Notes: generated by a model not told the origin, from the letters alone. Shown: positions 38,261-51,470, numbered from the stretch's first letter. The stretch: DNA of 64,000 nucleotides from Pardosa pseudoannulata (GCA_032207245.1 CM063501.1:53004393-53068392), one strand, 5' to 3'. Made by a program: numbers and translations.

Positions 38261-38799
38261 AAGAGAGAGCGATTGAAAAGAGAGAGAGATGGACCATAGG
38301 CGTGGTCACTCTTAATTTTTTTTTATTTTTGTTTTGAAGAGTCTCAAGAACTAGTTTTCGAGCATCACAGGTGTGCACTCGTATCTTTTTACCTAAAGGG
38401 CCGTTTTATGTTTGAGGTATTTTAGTCTTCCCAGAGTTCGGAATGTAAAAATAGACGCGTACACGCAATTTGAAAATAGCGGCAGTTCGGATCGTCTATG
38501 TGGGTCATAGACACTTCGTTTGGGCCGCAATTTATGTTTGCCGTTCCGAGTGAACCTATTTTGTTCTAGAAGGTTTCTAATGACTGGCTTACTACTGTAT
38601 CGAACGGACGAAACTAGTTTCAAATGAATAGAAGACAGTCAGTGATGGCTATAACTCGCCTTAAGAGAGACATCATAAAATGTCTACAACAAATCAATAT
38701 AGACATATAAATTTTCGGCTTTTTGATACCACAATCAAACTCTACAGCTGAGAGTTAAAAATTTAGAGTTAAAAATATAACTTCAAATGCTTAAAATTC

Positions 38800-39040
38800 A
38801 GAATAATTCAAAATAATTATTAAAACCATAAAAATTTCAAATAATTATTAAAACTAAAATAATTTCAAATAATTATTAAAACTATAATAATTTCAAATAA
38901 TTATTAAAACTATAATAATTTCAAATAATTATTAAAACTATAATAATTTCAAATAATTATTAAAACTATAATAATTTCAAATAATCATTAAAACTATAAT
39001 AATTTCAAATAATTATTAAAACTATAATAATTCCAAATAA
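38800..39040. repeat. 28-bp minisatellite, ~8 copies
   Basis: AATTTCAAATAATTATTAAA plus ACTATAAT repeated at 28-bp spacing (for example 38891, 38919, 38947), nearly identical across the array, with slightly diverged copies at both ends. Confidence 0.95.
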
Positions 39041-39105
39041 TAAATGAATTACGTATAATTTCAAAAACTTAAACAATTGTAATGTAAGGATATGAAAAGG
39101 GAATA

Positions 39106-39560
39106 CGACAGAACCTCGATTAACCGAAACTCTCCGTTAATTGAAATCGGTTTCTTCTTCACCTTTTTTTTAACTTTCTACTATCGTCCAAAATTTTCTT
39201 TTTACAAACATGTATTTTTAAAGTTTTCTTTTTTCCCCACATTCATTCCTTTTGTATGCAAGCCGTCCTTTCCAGACTACGAGTGTAGATAAATATTTTG
39301 TAACTCCCTTTTTTAGAATTCCTTCTCGCAAGCAGAATTCTCGATGTGAGTGTACTCTTCCCCACTTTCAAACATCCCTGTTCTAAACAGAAACTTACCC
39401 CATTTCGAAATTTGGAGGGTCATACTGCCGAGTCCCAGAACAATGGAATGTTATTGTACCAATGACGGTACTACATATTAAACTAGATGATTATTGATGA
39501 ATTCTCGATTATCCGAAGTAGGTTCAGTTCCAATTACTTCGGATAATCGAAGTTCTACTG
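39106..39560. mobile_element. Tigger/pogo-like MITE (455 bp), TA target site
   Basis: The left tip CGACAGAACCTCGATTAACC and, complemented, the right tip CAGTAGAACTTCGATTATCC align base for base and continue into CGAA. TA dinucleotides flank at 39104-39105 and 39561-39562. The CAGTAGAACCTCGATTAACCG-type terminus is the hallmark of Tigger-related pogo elements. No transposase is recognisable inside. Confidence 0.88.
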
Positions 39561-40551
39561 TAATTGAAAATAAATTTTAAAAAATAATAAAAAATTATAA
39601 AAGGTTGAAAAATTTTACTTCGAGATTTTGATGCATACGGATTTTTTTCTATAAATCGTATTCCTCTTTCTTTTCTACCACTACAATTCTGTATAACTTA
39701 TTCCCCAATTTTCTTTTAGGTGATCCTGCATTTGGCGCTCTTTTTCTAGTTAGTCAAAGTTAATGACTTAATACCCTTTCAAGCTATCGCTTTTTCGGTA
39801 GTCCTTTAGTTCTAGATCACTGATATTAGATAAAGTATTTTTTTGTCCACGAAGTTCGTAAAGTTTAATAATTTCATATGTAAGTTGAGACATGATGAAC
39901 TCTACAATATTTTCCTTTTTTTCTAATAAATATTTTCAAGTCATGGTTTGCTTTTAAATCCTGCTCCTTATCAAAATAAGCTACTGAAAATCCAATCACA
40001 CAAATACTTTGACGTACTATATCACACGATGCAGTCATGTTTCAAATTAAGTATCGATAGGTACGGTAGTATATGGATCTGCAGAGCTTACAAACCTTAG
40101 CACTCTGTTGAAATTAGGTCTGTTAGTACAGAAAAATCCTTAGACTTTAGAAATATAAATAAATTCTATTATATGACTCTCGTTTAAAGCTGAAAACAAG
40201 CTATAATTGCAGTTTAACTTAATCTAAATTCAGATTAATATACATTTTGATTATCAATTGATGCCATTATTTCAAAGTAGGAAACTGCATTTTTACTCAA
40301 AGGATTACATTAGTACAATAACTTGAGATTTTTATAAAAGATAATTTTCCAGAAGTGAAATATATGTGAAATATATTAAAATTATAATTTTTAAAATCCG
40401 TCTGCATTCAGATGACTAACATATTATAAGAGAAGACGAAAATTAATATTTTAAAGTATTTTCAAAATTTATAGATGAGTATAAATAAAGTCAAGGTTAT
40501 CTATAAAACCCCATCTATAAAACATCCTATCCTCTGTAAGATACTATTTAA

Positions 40552-40781
40552 CCTTTTCGTGGGCCATTTATTTCTCATTCCACGTTTCCAAACTTTCAAA
40601 ACAGAACTGCTAATTTTATTCAATCGATCGAACAATAGATGACAGTTCAAAACCGAAGCGGGAATTAGTCTTCCCGTCATTCCAATAGCAAGACCAATAT
40701 ATTAGAATGGGTTTTGCGCTTCCCACAGGTGTGTTTTGTAAGATCGTGTAGGAAGTAATCTTCCCACGGCCCACGAAAGGG
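40552..40781. mobile_element. piggyBac-like MITE (230 bp), perfect TTAA target sites
   Basis: TTAA at 40548-40551 and 40782-40785 bracket termini CCTTTTCGTGGGCC and, complemented, CCCTTTCGTGGGCC. Subterminal GTGGGAAGATTACTTCC and GGGAATTAGTCTTCCC motifs repeat in opposite halves. No coding sequence. Confidence 0.88.
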
Positions 40782-42049
40782 TTAACAAAATAATAAAAAA
40801 ACAGCCCCCAGGCTACAAGCCTAAATAAGAGATTTGAAAAAAAATTTCAATTTTACAACTCCTCTTCAACCTCCACTCAAAATACAGTTTCTAATATACA
40901 AAATACAGTTTAAATTAATTTTACAATTTACACTAAATCACAAATTTGTGATGAAAATCACACTCAGTTAATTTAATTTGTGATTAAGTGAATGTTTCAG
41001 TCTATTTAGTATGAATGTTATGTGTTTCTTTTGTGTTTTCTTTGTTAATTCAATTAGATTTTAAATATTCAATTTTTGTAAAATTTTTCCTCAAAATGTT
41101 GTTTTTGTTTATGTATCAATTTGTTGAGTTACGATCCCCTTGCCAGATTTCAAACGCCACGCTGCAAGCACGCCAATTTCGCCAAATGTGGTTGAAGCAC
41201 CAACAAGATCCATGATTAGAAACAGGAGAGTGGGCTATGAAGAGAAGTTGAAAAAATAAACATTAACTTGTCATTAAATTTTTTTCAACAAGACTTTATG
41301 AGATAACATGATTTTGCCATATGTTTTATGCCAGAAAATAACTTTAGAATGCCTTTCTGTAGTTATTTTCTGGAAAATTTATAACGGGAGATTGTCCAAA
41401 GCTTAAAAGATGATTTTTATAAAAATGCTACTAAAACTTAACGAGTTATCAAACAAGGAAATTGCGAATTACTAAATAGAGTGACCACGTTTGCCGTTAT
41501 ATTTCAATTATTTGATATTCAAACAATTTATAGCAATCATTTATCCTTTAATCATTTACCAAAATAAGTCTGAAGTTATTAAGTAACACAAAATAATCTT
41601 TTCGTTTGGTTTTTATACCTTTTAACATATTTACAGAAAATGCCCGAAGCCATTGACAGTAATTACTACTTATAACGCGTAAAAAAATTCTTTGAAGAGA
41701 AACACATGGTGAAAATTGAAGTTAAAAAAAAGGACACACACGTTGATTTCGCACGAAATTCAACGCGATCACGAAGAAAAAGCGCATGCAAATGATTGTT
41801 TAGCCTGCAAAATCCTTTTAATTAAAAGATTGTCTCATGTGACGACTAATTACTACGAGCAAACTGAACGATCTAGAATTTCCGTTGACATTTGCTGGGG
41901 GCCCGGAACCTGGTCACAGCCAGAGGGGAATCTACAACTCAACGCTGGATCTCTTTCCTCTTCCTTCTTCGCAAAAAGCTAATCAATAGAACTCCAGACA
42001 GGTTTTGTTGAGACGGGAAACTGAAATATAGAATTGGTAGAAAAAAAAA

Positions 42050-45000
42050 TGGGCCACGTGTGAAATTTCCTTAATATACACTTGAGCTCGTTTTTTTTTC
42101 TTTTGGTTTTCAAAATAAAAGAAAAATAAGAGTGGGTTAGAGCAGACTTCCCCGTTAGGCGATGGGTAATTTTTATGAATGAGATCGGGTTAGAGGTTAC
42201 ATCGAGCTTTCCACTGAATGGAAGAAAGTTTAACGGTTGCAAGGGAAGATACATATTAGAAAGAGTTTTAACAAAGAGATAAACATCACAAATATTTATT
42301 TATTTGCTCCCGTGTTGAAATATCAAGTTTCTTTACTAAATAATTCTTAAATCAGTGCTTTTTCGTTTAAAGGGGTGGTGAAAATTACATCAAGATTTTC
42401 ACTAAATGGAAGAGAGTTGGAGGTAATTAAGAGAGGAGAGGGAGAAAGATATTAGAAAGAATTTTAACAAAGAGATAAACATCACAAATATTTATTTATT
42501 TGCTACCGTGTAGAAATATCAAGTTTCTTTACTAAGTTTAAATAATTCTTAAATCTATGCTTTTTCTTTTAAAGGGGTGGTGAACATTACATTAAGCTTT
42601 TCGCTGAATTTTCATTCAGAGTTCGGGGAGAGTTCGGGGGTTGTTAAGAGAAGAGAGGGAGAGAGATATTAGAAAGAATTTTAACACATCACAAATATTT
42701 ATTTATTTGCTCCTTTATAGAAATATCGAGTTTCTTTACTAAGTATAAACAATTCTTAAATTGATACTTTTTTTTAAAGGGATGGTGAGCATTACATCAA
42801 GCTTTCCAATGAATTGAAATGAGTTGCTGGGTTATTAAGAAAAGAGAGGTAGAGAGATATTAGAAAGAGTTCTAACAAAGAGATAAACATCAAAATGTTA
42901 ATTTATTTGCTCCCGTGTAGAAATATCAAGTTTCTTTATTATGTATAAATAATTCTTAAACTGATGCTTTTTCTTTTAAAGGGGTGGTGAACATTGCATC
43001 AAGCTTTCTACTGAATGGAAGAGAGTTAAGGGTTTTATTAAGAAAAGAGAGGTAGAGAGATATTAGAAAGAGTTCTAACAAAGAGATAAACATCAAAATG
43101 TTAATTTATTTGCTCCCGTGTAGAAATATCAAGTTTCTTTATTATGTATAAATAATTCTTAAACTGATGCTTTTTCTTTTAAAGGGGTGGTGAACATTGC
43201 ATCAAACTTTCCACTGAATGGAAGAGAGTTAGAGAATTATTAAGAGAGCGAGAGAGATATTAGAAAGAGTTTTAACAAAGAGATAAATATCACAAATGTT
43301 TATTTGCTTCCGTGTAGAAATATCAAGTTTCTTTACTAAGTATAAATAATTCTTAAATCGATGCTTTTTATTTTAAAAGGAAGGTGAACATTGCATCAAG
43401 CTTTCTACTGAATGGGAAAGAGAGTGAGAGATTTATATTAGAAAGAGTTTTAACAAAGAGATAAACATCCCAAATGTTTATTTGCTCCCGTGTTGAAATA
43501 TCAAGTTTCTTTACTAAGTATAAATAATTCTTAAATCGAGGCTTTTTATTTTAAAGGGGAGGTGAACATTACATCAAGCTTTCTACTGAATGGAAGAGAG
43601 TGAGAGAGATATATTAGAAATAGTATTAACAAAGAGAAAGACATCACGAATGTTTATTTATTTTATCCCGTGTAGAAATATCAAGTTTCTTTACTAAGTA
43701 CAAATAATTCTCAAATCGATGATTTTTCTTTTAAAAGGGTGGTGAACAGTACAATCTTTCCATTTAATGGATGAGAGTTGGGGGGGGTTGTTAAGAAAAG
43801 AGAGATATAGAGATATTAGAAAGAGTTTTAATAAAAAGATAAGCATCTCATATGTTTATTTATTTGCTCCCGTGTTGAAATATCAAGTTTATTTACTAAA
43901 TATAAATAATTCTTAAATTAATACTTTTACTTTTTAAGGGGTGGTGAACATTACATCAAGCTTTCCAGTGAATGAAAGAGAGTTGCGGGGTTGTTAAGAA
44001 AAGAGAGGTAGAGAGATATTAGAAAGAGTTTTAACAAAGAGATAAACATCACAAATATTTATTTATTTGCTACCGTGTAGAAATATCAAGTTTCTTTACT
44101 AAGTTTAAATAATTCTTAAATCTATGCTTTTTCTTTTAAAGGGGTGGTGAACATTACATTAAGCTTTTCGCTGAATGGAAGAGAGTTGGGGGGTTGTTAA
44201 GAGAAGAGAGGGAGAGAGATATTAGAAAGAATTTTAACACATCACAAATATTTATTTATTTTCTGCCTTGTAGAAATATCGAGTTTCTTTACTAAGTATA
44301 AACAATTATTAAATTTATACTTTTTCTTTTAAAGGGATGGTGAACATTACATCAAGCTTTCCAATGAATTGAAGGGAGTTACGGGGTTATTAAGAAAAGA
44401 GAGGTAGAGAGGTATTAGAAAGAGTTTTAATAAAGAGATAAACATCACAAATGTTTATTTATTAGCTACTGTGTAAAAATATCAAGTTTCTTTATTATAT
44501 ATAAATAATTCTTAAATCGATGTTTTTATTTTAAAGGGGTGGTGAACATTGCATCAAACTTTCCACTGAATGGAAGAGAGTTAGGGAATTATTAAGAGAG
44601 GTAGAGAGGTATTAGAAAGAGTTTTAATAAAGAGATAAACATCACAAATGTTTATTTATTAGCTACTGTGTAAAAATATCAAGTTTCTTTATTATATATA
44701 AATAATTCTTAAATCGATGTTTTTATTTTAAAAGGGAGGTGAACATTGCACTAAGCTGTCTACTGAATGGGAAAGAGAGTGAGAGAGATACATTAGAAAG
44801 AGTTTTAACAAAGAGATGAATATCACAAATGTTTATTTATTTGCTCCCGTGTAGAAATATCAAGTTTCTTTACTAAACACAAACAATTCTTAAATTGATA
44901 CTTTTCTTTTAAAGGGATGGTGTGAACATTACAGAGAGCTTTCCAATGAATGGACGAGAGTTGGGAGGGGGTTGTTAAGAGAAAAAGGGAGAGAGATATT

Positions 45001-45219
45001 AGAAAGAATTTTAATAAAGATATAAGCATCCCAAATGTTTATTTATTTGCTCCCAAAAAGAAATAGCGAGTTTCTTTACTAAGTATAAACAATTCTTAAA
45101 TTGATACTTTTTCTTTTAAAGGGATGGTGAACGTTACATCAAGCTTTTCATTGAATGGAAAATAATTGGGGGGTATTAAGGGGGGAAAATAACTGGGGAA
45201 GGTTGTTAAGAGAAGAGAA

Positions 45220-45273
<54 letters not shown>

Positions 45274-45520
45274 AAATGAGTTTTAACAAAGAGATAAACA
45301 TCACAAATGTTTATTTATTTCCTTTTTTTCTTATCGGATAATTTTACAAAATTACTTTGACAAAATTTGTGTTCATTTTTTCTCAATATAAATTTAAAGT
45401 GAAAATTAAAAGAGATGATTAGAATAGACTTTCCCGTAAGGCGATAGGTAAATTTTTATGAATAAGATTGAGTTAAAAGTTACATGAAGTTTTTACTTCA
45501 TGGAAGAAAGGTGAAGGGTT
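42050..45520. repeat. ~200-bp satellite-like array, ~16 copies, bounded by related flanks
   Basis: TTTTAACAAAGAGATAAACA recurs near 42266, 42464, 42680, 42868, 43070, 43271, 43448, 43625, 43825, 44031, 44235, 44430, 44629, 44803, 45010 and 45283 (mean ~201 bp). Other unit parts are TGCTCCCGTGTAGAAATATC, AAGTTTCTTTACTAAGTATA, AAAGGGGTGGTGAACATTAC and a purine-rich GAGAGTT...GAGAGAGATATTAG tail. Both array edges (42130-42240 and 45425-45510) hold a longer related motif, CCCGTTAGGCGATGGGTAA-type then TTTTTATGAATGAGAT. Confidence 0.95.
45216..45270. repeat. (GA)n microsatellite
   Basis: About 50 bp of GA repeat grown from the purine-rich tail of the last full unit of the ~200-bp array. Confidence 0.95.
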
Positions 45521-45599
45521 AAAAGGTGGGAGAGAAGGAGAGGGAGGGAGAAAAAGAAATTGAAAGATTAAATAAAAAAATAAAGTGGATATGATTTTT

Positions 45600-47530
45600 T
45601 TTTAATATTTTCTACAGCGACCTATCTGGTTATTATCAGAACACTGTTTTACTGTACTTTCAAGATTTCTTCAAATTAAAATATGATTAAGAAGAATCTT
45701 TAATGTAAAATGTTATAGTAATAAATAAAATAGTTATTTATATATTGAATTTGATGTATATATTACATTTTAAACTACTCCTACTCAGTAAAAGTCACTA
45801 GCAGTTATTACGTGTCCAGAAAAATCAACAAAAGGAATTTCAGAAACTTTATTTGTTTACTTGGATATTTTAATTTATTCTTTATTTATTTACTTGAATT
45901 TATTTATTTACTTGAATATTTTAATTGGTAATTTACTTTTATAAGCAACTTATTCCCAGCGCAGAAATATAGCAAGTATTTTTTATTGCCAACTGCAAAA
46001 TAAAATGGTTATAAATAAAGATTCCACTGGAGAACTCTGAAAGGACCACCGTGTAATACAAAACTGAGAGCAAGATACGTTCGTTAAAAAAGAAAAGCAA
46101 AGGTAACATTCTCTATGCCACCTGAGAAATCCAATCACGTGAGAACAAATATAGAAATTGAAAAAAAAAGCTAGTAGGTATATATATTCGGCCGAAGGCA
46201 TTACAGTTAATTACATAAAAATTAATCTTCAAAACTCGTGATAAGAACTACTCATTTCTCATGCTAATCCAACGCCGATAGAAAAAAAAGCAAAGTGATT
46301 AATGTTTGATCATGAAAAAATACCAAATCATTTGGATTACATTTGCAAAAAGACTAAGCTTTTCCTGCAGATATCTCTTTCTTCATTCACAGCTATACAA
46401 AACACACACATTCAAACGCATTTATCTCTGTAAAACATTCTTGTGGAACTAGTTTTTTTTCTTCTCTCTCTCTCTCTGAGACTTTGTCATCAAACTCAAA
46501 AGGGATGATTAATTGCTAGATATGATTCTACGGGCAAAAGTTGAGTATAGAAACCTCCGCATTTTGATATGAAGCTTTCCACCTCCTCTACAGTAAGTCT
46601 TGTAATCTGGAACGAACACGTGGCCTCCATGTGCTTATCTTGCCCAGATCCGTAGAAAAAATTGTCTGCTTAAGTCATTTTAAATCTCGGTTGATTCCCG
46701 AGACACCATAGTAGAACTGTCATTTGACAGATATCTGACAGGCTATAATTGTTGCTCATTATTATAATTTGAATGAAATGTGAGAGTGATTTCTACTTAC
46801 GGTTCTACCCTCTCGGTCACCTGAATTTATGAGATTGAGGTGACGCTCCTAATTTAAGTGATAAAAGTAGTTTAAAATAACGTTTCAATAAAATTTTATT
46901 TTCAGTAATACCCATAATAAATGTAGATACTAAATAGAGTTTTAAATCTGATTTACTTCTAGATAAAAGTTGGTAGCACAGGACTGAAAAATCGACATCT
47001 CAGAGTTGTCGAGGAGGTGAATACAAACACAAACCATTTGATTGTATATTCTTTTTGTATTTTCTTCTAATTTTTTTTAAACACAATTTGTAATGGTAAA
47101 AATGTCAATACGCATAAAAAATGTATCACCGAAATGAACTGTAATTTTCTAAACGTATATGCATTTGCAGTGCATTCTACCAGCAATTTAAATCTCTTAC
47201 AAGGCTCTTAAATTTTTCTTAATAGAAGTTTTCCAAACTAATTAATTTTCTATATCATGCAAAATACTTAAGTTTAGCAATTCAAAAAATAAATCTTCTT
47301 TTTATTTTCAAATAATGATTCAGCGAGAGGATTGAAATGGGATTTCTGCCCTCGGAAAGCTTTGCGGAAATTTGGTAAATAGAAAAAAAAAAGTTTTGTG
47401 AAAACAGATTTTTTTCTCTATTTATAGCTTAATATTTATAAAACATCCAGATCTTTTAAATTATTGTCTTGGATTCAAGCATTGCAGGAAATCATTTTTT
47501 TATTATAGTATTCATATGAGGTTTTACTCC
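45600..47530. other. Intron 1 sequence, nothing identified
   Basis: AT-rich; a moderately GC-richer patch at 46540-46860 contains no splice-bounded frame I can support. Confidence 0.5.
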
Positions 47531-47539
47531 TGAAGCAAG

Positions 47540-48049
47540 AGATTAAACGGCTATTTAGTGCAACGCAATTTTCCTAATATTTACTTCACCATCTACAATG
47601 CATTTCATCACATGTGAATTTAAAATATAATGATATTGCGGATGGACTGGCGAAGGAGGGCTGTACATAACTTAGATCATTGGTGATCCTTTGACGTACC
47701 TTGAGCTATATTCAAAAAGCAAGGCTTCTATAAACACCTCTTGGAAGCAACTACTATCACATCCATGGTATTATTCTAAGGAGAGCTCTGGTGCTTTAAT
47801 AGTTTTTGAAGGTGACATAAGGGACAAAACTGCGTTGACTTCTTCATGGATTTCAGGGCGTTTGAAACCATCAGGGGTTTTCCAGGGGTACTAGGAACTT
47901 CCCTGTTTGCATTAAGTGTAATAATGAAGCGGCCACTACCCAACACCTGATCATCTGCATTAATTTGGTGTGCAGGGATCTTTTGGGGACACCAATTTTC
48001 ATCTTCGATGCAAGCGAACAATCCCATGGATCTTATCTGATTCAGATCA
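47540..48049 (+). pseudogene. Jockey/I-type LINE 3' end: RNase H and zinc-knuckle region
   Basis: The plus strand reads SSHVNLKYNDIADGLAKEGC (RNase H end, H..L..N..AD.LAKEG), then LTYLELYSKSKASINTSW and HPWYYS. After a frame change it reads FPVCIKCNNEAATTQHLIIC, the C-x2-C...H-x4-C zinc knuckle that closes Jockey/I-clade ORF2, then INLVCRDLLGTPIFIFD. Stops and frame changes show it is dead. The order and motifs are very like LINE ORF2 tails common in spiders. A SINE interrupts it at 48050; the LINE resumes at 48239 with GGGATAAACAACAAGAAGAA, the usual A/AAC-rich tail. Confidence 0.85.
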
Positions 48050-48230
48050 GAGGGGCCGAATGATGGCCGATTTGTTAGGGTGCTGGCCTTCGGTACCGGC
48101 ATTCGTTAGTTCGAATCCCGCTGTGGCATGGATGTTCGTAGTCGTTCAGAATCAGCTTTAAGCTGTAGGTCCCTGTCTCATTAGCCCTCGTGTTGCAAAA
48201 AGTATACCGTAGCACTACAAACCAAACCAA
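48050..48230 (+). mobile_element. Full-length tRNA-derived SINE (family A) nested in a LINE
   Basis: 181 bp from GAGGGGCCGAATGATGG to ...CACTACAAACCAAACCAA, flanked by TCAGATCA at 48042-48049 and 48231-48238. The head has box B GTTCGAATCCC (48111-48121). The body CATGGATGTTCGTAGTCGTT and CATTAGCCCTCGTGTTGC matches the SINE at 7785-7966. Removing it restores the LINE reading into its tail. It ends in CAAACCAAACCAA rather than poly(A). Confidence 0.93.
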
Positions 48231-48238
48231 TCAGATCA

Positions 48239-48268
48239 ACGGGATAAACAACAAGAAGAAGAAAAAAT
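48239..48268 (+). mobile_element. LINE 3' tail downstream of the nested SINE
   Basis: ACGGGATAAACAACAAGAAG followed by A-rich sequence continues the LINE interrupted at 48050, giving a short Asn/Lys-rich C-terminus and the A-rich 3' end. Confidence 0.7.
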
Positions 48269-48279
48269 GTGCTTAATAT

Positions 48280-50270
48280 ATCTTTAACAAGAACTCAAAT
48301 GTACAGAAAAAGCTTATAGTTTTTATGACTATTTAGCACTCTATATTAGAAGCATCTTTCTTCACAAAAGCATCATCGTGTTGCAAGTATATAAACCCTC
48401 TATTCTTATGGTATAGGAGACTCATTGTTTTAAATTTAAATTTTTTTAAAAATGTACTTATGTAGGTAAAATATAATCATTACTTAGTTTGAAATCAATG
48501 TTATAAAGATATAAAATTCCCAAGATGCAAAGCATAAGTCTACTAAAAACTTACTGTGAGGGCGAAAATTTATTCAATCATGATAAAATTTATTCTTGAA
48601 ATATATCAAAAAAAGGGAGTACATTTATTTGTATTCATAATATACATGATTATTATTCCTATCAATGTACTTAACTATTGGCCTACTGAAATTTTATATC
48701 AAGCTTATTTTTTACTTTTAAGTGTCGGGCACTCTTGGACTTCATTGCATTACCTGTAACCTTTAAGAAATACGTGACAAGAACTTTTGTAACGAAATAA
48801 AGGTTAAAAGATTAGTTGTATTTTCATGAAAGATTTATCACCTGATTATTAATTCGTTCTGATTTTATATAAAACACTTTATTTGCTTCAATTCTATACA
48901 ATTTTCAGTTACAGGGCGAATCAAAATAAGAAACTACACAAAAGTCAGAACCTGGAAACTAGCAGGAGTGTAACCCTGACGCACTGGAAGTAGATATACT
49001 GGAAATTAATCTTCCAAACTACTATATTCCTACTCATTTTTCATCCTTCTTGACAAAAAAAATGTTAATGACTAATGTTGAATTATGAAACGATCAAAAC
49101 TCATTTGGATAGCATTTACAGAACGACAAAGTTCTTTTTTTGAGTCATAATTCACTTTTCTTACAAATCTTAGAATTTCCGGAGTATTTGTCTTTAGAAA
49201 GCAGATAGAGAAACGAGTTTTTACTGCAATTTTATATGCAGACAGAAATGATTTATCTATTTCTAAAAATTGCATTTTAGTAATTTATATTCTGGGCATA
49301 ATGCGCTGTTGCAAAACTCGTTTTTTTCTTTTTAGATAACTGATACGGGATTGCATATAGTACAGATAGAAGAGGAGTCTAATACAAGATATAATTTCTG
49401 TTTCTAACCTAATTTTACTAAATTTAAGATTAAGTTAACATTTAAATGCTTTAAGAAGATAATATTTTCTACATTCTACCATTCGTTATAGCTATACGTG
49501 GGAAAGTGCAGCTAGTCTCCATTACATTTAATATATTGGTTATGTTGATGCTGATTTTTGTAACAGCATTTTTATAAGAATTTTTATAAACTACCAATTA
49601 TAACTTCCTGAAATTTATTTAACTATAAAATATGTATTATTATTAATGTGGGTAAGCATTAAGAAACTGATAATAAACTTATATTCAGGTTACAATTCTA
49701 TGGAAACTAAGGATTGTTATCCAAAGGTTTGTTCATTCAAAGGTTTCACGCATTTCCATGATTTTGAAAGTGAAAAATTTATACCACCGATCATTTGCAG
49801 ACTTAATAAAATATTTTTTTTTATGAAACGTAGAAATTTATATCAATATGTATAATATAATTTAAATTAATAATTATATTGATAAGAATAAGCTCTATTT
49901 AAAAGCAGTTTTTAATAGTTCTTAAAATTAAATATTTTTATCAGTAGAAGCATTTTCCACAGTATAATAAAATGACAATTGACGTTTGAAGATGACAGCT
50001 AAGTGTTAAGATTTTTAGTTATAAAATTAGAGACACAATTTCAAAATTTACCGAACTTATATTTTTTTATTAGCTTCCTTACTGTAAGTAATTATATTTT
50101 GAGAATGGAAAATTAGATGAAGAGGGAACAAACAAAAATTTTGACAAGAACTAAATTCTTTTTTTAATATTACACAAATAATTTTGGCTGAATATATATA
50201 TTGATGAATTGCTTAAATACAAGATGCTGTGAACTTTTGACAGTAAAGAACACATGAAATTTAAAGGCTT
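48280..50270. other. Intron 1 sequence, nothing identified
   Basis: AT-rich with short meaningless frames; no repeat family or RNA gene recognised. Confidence 0.5.
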
Positions 50271-50279
50271 TTGAAGATT

Positions 50280-51000
50280 ACAGTTTGCTCTCATTAAAAA
50301 TGAACTATAATTTTAATAATTCATTTATAAAAAAAAGAAAAGTTTCGTGATAAAAAACCTATTTAATACCATATGCAAAGTAAAGATTTATAACATATAT
50401 GTAGCAGAGGAATGAACATATTTATCTGTTTCTGTATATACAGCGATTTCATTTCATGTACCTGCTGAAAAAGTAATTTCATGCATGACCTTAAAAATTA
50501 TAAAATGGAGATCCAAATAACAAAATTATTAACAACAGAAGGTATTTGAAAATTGTTTATACGATTTCTGCTAACCTTCTTTTAATATGACAATTAGTTT
50601 CAAGAAATTCACAAAGAATCTATAAACTGTTTTTAAAAATCTATAAACTGTTTTAAAAATTAAAAATGAACTATAATTTTAATAATTCATTTATAAAAAA
50701 AAGAAAAGTTTCGTGTTAAAAAATCTATTTAATACCATATGTAAAGTGAAAATTTATAACATATATGTGGCAAATGTGCCTATTTATCTGTTTCTTTATA
50801 TATAGCGATTTAAATTCATGTACCTGCTGAAAAAGTAATTTCATGTATGACCTTAAAAATTACAAATCGCGATCGAAATAACAAAATTGTTAACAACCGC
50901 AGGTATTTGAAAATTGTTTATACGATTTATGCTAAACTTCTCTTAAGATGAAAAATCGTTTAAAGAAATCAATAAAGAATCTATAAACTGCTTTTAACTA
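50280..51000. repeat. Two-copy tandem duplication, ~365 bp
   Basis: AAAATGAACTATAATTTTAA then TTCATTTATAAAAAAAAGAAA, AATACCATATG, TTTATCTGTTTCT, CATGTACCTGCTGAAAAAGT and GTATTTGAAAATTGTTTATA occur at 50300-50620 and again at 50665-50990. Confidence 0.92.
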
Positions 51001-51049
51001 TAATTCTCAAAAAAAAGAAATAAATAAAAATGTTTCGTGATAATTTTTG

Positions 51050-51470
51050 CATATGATATTTTCATATAAAGGTATGAAAATTCTGTTTCATAATCTTTCT
51101 GACTAAAAAACCCAAAGGAATCTCCATAGCACTTCTCTTAATTGATATCATTAAAATGTTATAAAAAATTCACTGCAGGAAAACACATACACTTCCAGCT
51201 TAAGAAAAAGGAAAGCAAGGCATAAATAAGTAATGTTTCACAGAGTGAATTTTGTATATTATGATATTTCCATATAAAGGTATGGGAATTCTGGGATTTT
51301 TATAATCTGTGACTATTAAATCCCAAAGGAATCTCCAGTAGCACTTCTCTGGGGATTGATATCATTAAAATGTTATAAAAAATTCACTGCAGGAAAACAC
51401 ATACACTTCCAGCTTAAGAAAAAGGAAAGCCAGACATAAATGAGTAATGTTTTGCAGAGTGAATTTTGTT
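51050..51470. repeat. Two-copy tandem duplication, ~203 bp
   Basis: ATATGATATTTTCATATAAAG...AAATTCACTGCAGGAAAACA then CACTTCCAGCTTAAGAAAA (51055-51220) recurs at about 51258-51430 with few changes, suggesting a recent duplication. Confidence 0.92.

Noticed and set aside
38393..38623. 76-codon minus-strand frame in a less AT-rich patch
   Set aside because: No family and no splice phase fit; possibly an unidentified transposon piece.
41716..41982. 88-codon plus-strand open frame
   Set aside because: No domain recognised and no splice context.
46782..46822. Possible minus-strand micro-exon ending at a GTAAGT-like donor (46796-46801)
   Set aside because: Only ~20 nt between a CAG and the donor; no coding support.
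47776..48102. 108-codon minus-strand frame
   Set aside because: Antisense shadow of the LINE RNase H/zinc-knuckle region and the nested SINE.
48050..48121. Functional tRNA gene
   Set aside because: Head of a dispersed SINE with target duplications, not a free tRNA.
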